The notes below the pieces were generated by a model. That model saw only the letters and a list, made by a program, of their open reading frames with translations, was not told the origin of the DNA and made no database searches. 34,049 nt of DNA from a virus. Position 1 is the stretch's first letter. Every line of letters starts with the position of its first letter. The position numbers were made by a program, and so were the translations under genes. This document shows positions 33,851 through 34,049 of this stretch, piece by piece. The stretch covers positions 1 through 34,049 of the IMG/VR virus record IMGVR_UViG_3300040809_000441; one strand, written 5' to 3'.

Positions 33851-34049
33851 ATTTTTTGCTTTTGGTTGCAGTTATACGCACTATCTTTGGCCGACTTGGG
33901 CAAATATAATTGCTAGAGATACTGGCTTGCCCTTTCAAAATTGGGCAAAGTCGGGTGCAGGCAATGTATATATTCATCACAAAATGGTTGAAGCAAAAAT
34001 TAAAGAAAGTATTAATGACGATGATTTAATCATAGTTAATTGGACATCT
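33837..34049 (+). CDS. SGNH/GDSL-hydrolase-like protein, N-terminal part (3' end outside window)
   Basis: The ATG at 33837 lies 14 bases inside the upstream gene, and the frame stays open for 71 residues to the window edge. FFAFGCSYTHY (Gly10, Cys11, Ser12) has the shape of SGNH block I, with Ser12 as candidate nucleophile. NWAKSGAGN around residue 40 fits block II, and DDDLIIVNWTS the strand before block III. The catalytic Asp/His segment would lie beyond the window, so activity cannot be judged. SGNH members often remove or add acetyl groups on glycans, which would suit its place beside glycosyltransferase-like genes. No strong ribosome binding site is seen; coupling is likely. Confidence 0.6.
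   Translation, partial: MKYNRFFAFGCSYTHYLWPTWANIIARDTGLPFQNWAKSGAGNVYIHHKMVEAKIKESINDDDLIIVNWTS

Noticed and set aside
1-34049. tRNA genes, CRISPR arrays, insertion sequences, integrase or attachment sites
   Set aside because: No cloverleaf-like sequence, spaced repeat series, transposase or recombinase was seen by eye; a dedicated tRNA scan would be the decisive check.

Overview
The window looks like the structural-gene region of an uncultivated T4-like marine myovirus, of the kind that infects SAR11 bacteria or picocyanobacteria. Several things point there. The DNA is strongly AT-rich. All genes lie on the + strand and are packed end to end with TAATG, ATGA or short overlaps. A gp6-like baseplate protein opens the window. 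Tail-fibre genes follow, then a tandem pair of structural proteins and a short conserved protein, all of a style I associate with marine T4-like phages. Late-promoter-like (A/C)TAAATA motifs sit in the gaps. I cannot fix the host: the low GC favours a Pelagibacter-like host, but this is inference.

Layout. (1) 3-782: C-terminal part of a gp6-like baseplate wedge protein, cut by the left edge. (2) 782-17242: one uninterrupted 5486-residue structural protein taking up half the window. It sits where gp7 follows gp6 in T4 and is a mosaic of cupredoxin-like, carbohydrate-binding-like, beta-propeller-like and fibre-like segments. An apparent ~330-residue inserted domain (13958-14965) has proline-rich linkers on both sides. 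(3) 17263-23354: a small structural protein, then three tail-fibre-like proteins sharing an N-terminal module but with different C-termini (a Tail Collar domain, a fibre shaft, and an ADLAEKY domain). (4) 23367-25337: two paralogous structural proteins. A stem-loop between them holds a late-promoter motif in its loop and the ribosome binding site in its right arm. (5) 25349 to the right edge: a good sigma70-type promoter followed by eight further genes in one tightly overlapping run after a 118-residue conserved protein: two paralogous GT-A-type glycosyltransferase-like proteins, a protein with carbohydrate-binding-like repeats, a third glycosyltransferase-like protein, two paralogous radical SAM proteins, a protein with a fucosyltransferase-like EKxFKP segment, and an SGNH-hydrolase-like protein cut by the right edge.

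How they may work together. Regions 1-4 build the baseplate and host-contact fibres and appear to be under late promoters. Region 5 looks like a glycan or peptide modification cassette under a separate host-type promoter, which could decorate the fibres or alter the host surface; its substrate is unknown. No gap exceeds 300 bases; the longest is 66 bases. I found no tRNA, rRNA, insertion sequence, integrase, attachment site or CRISPR array.
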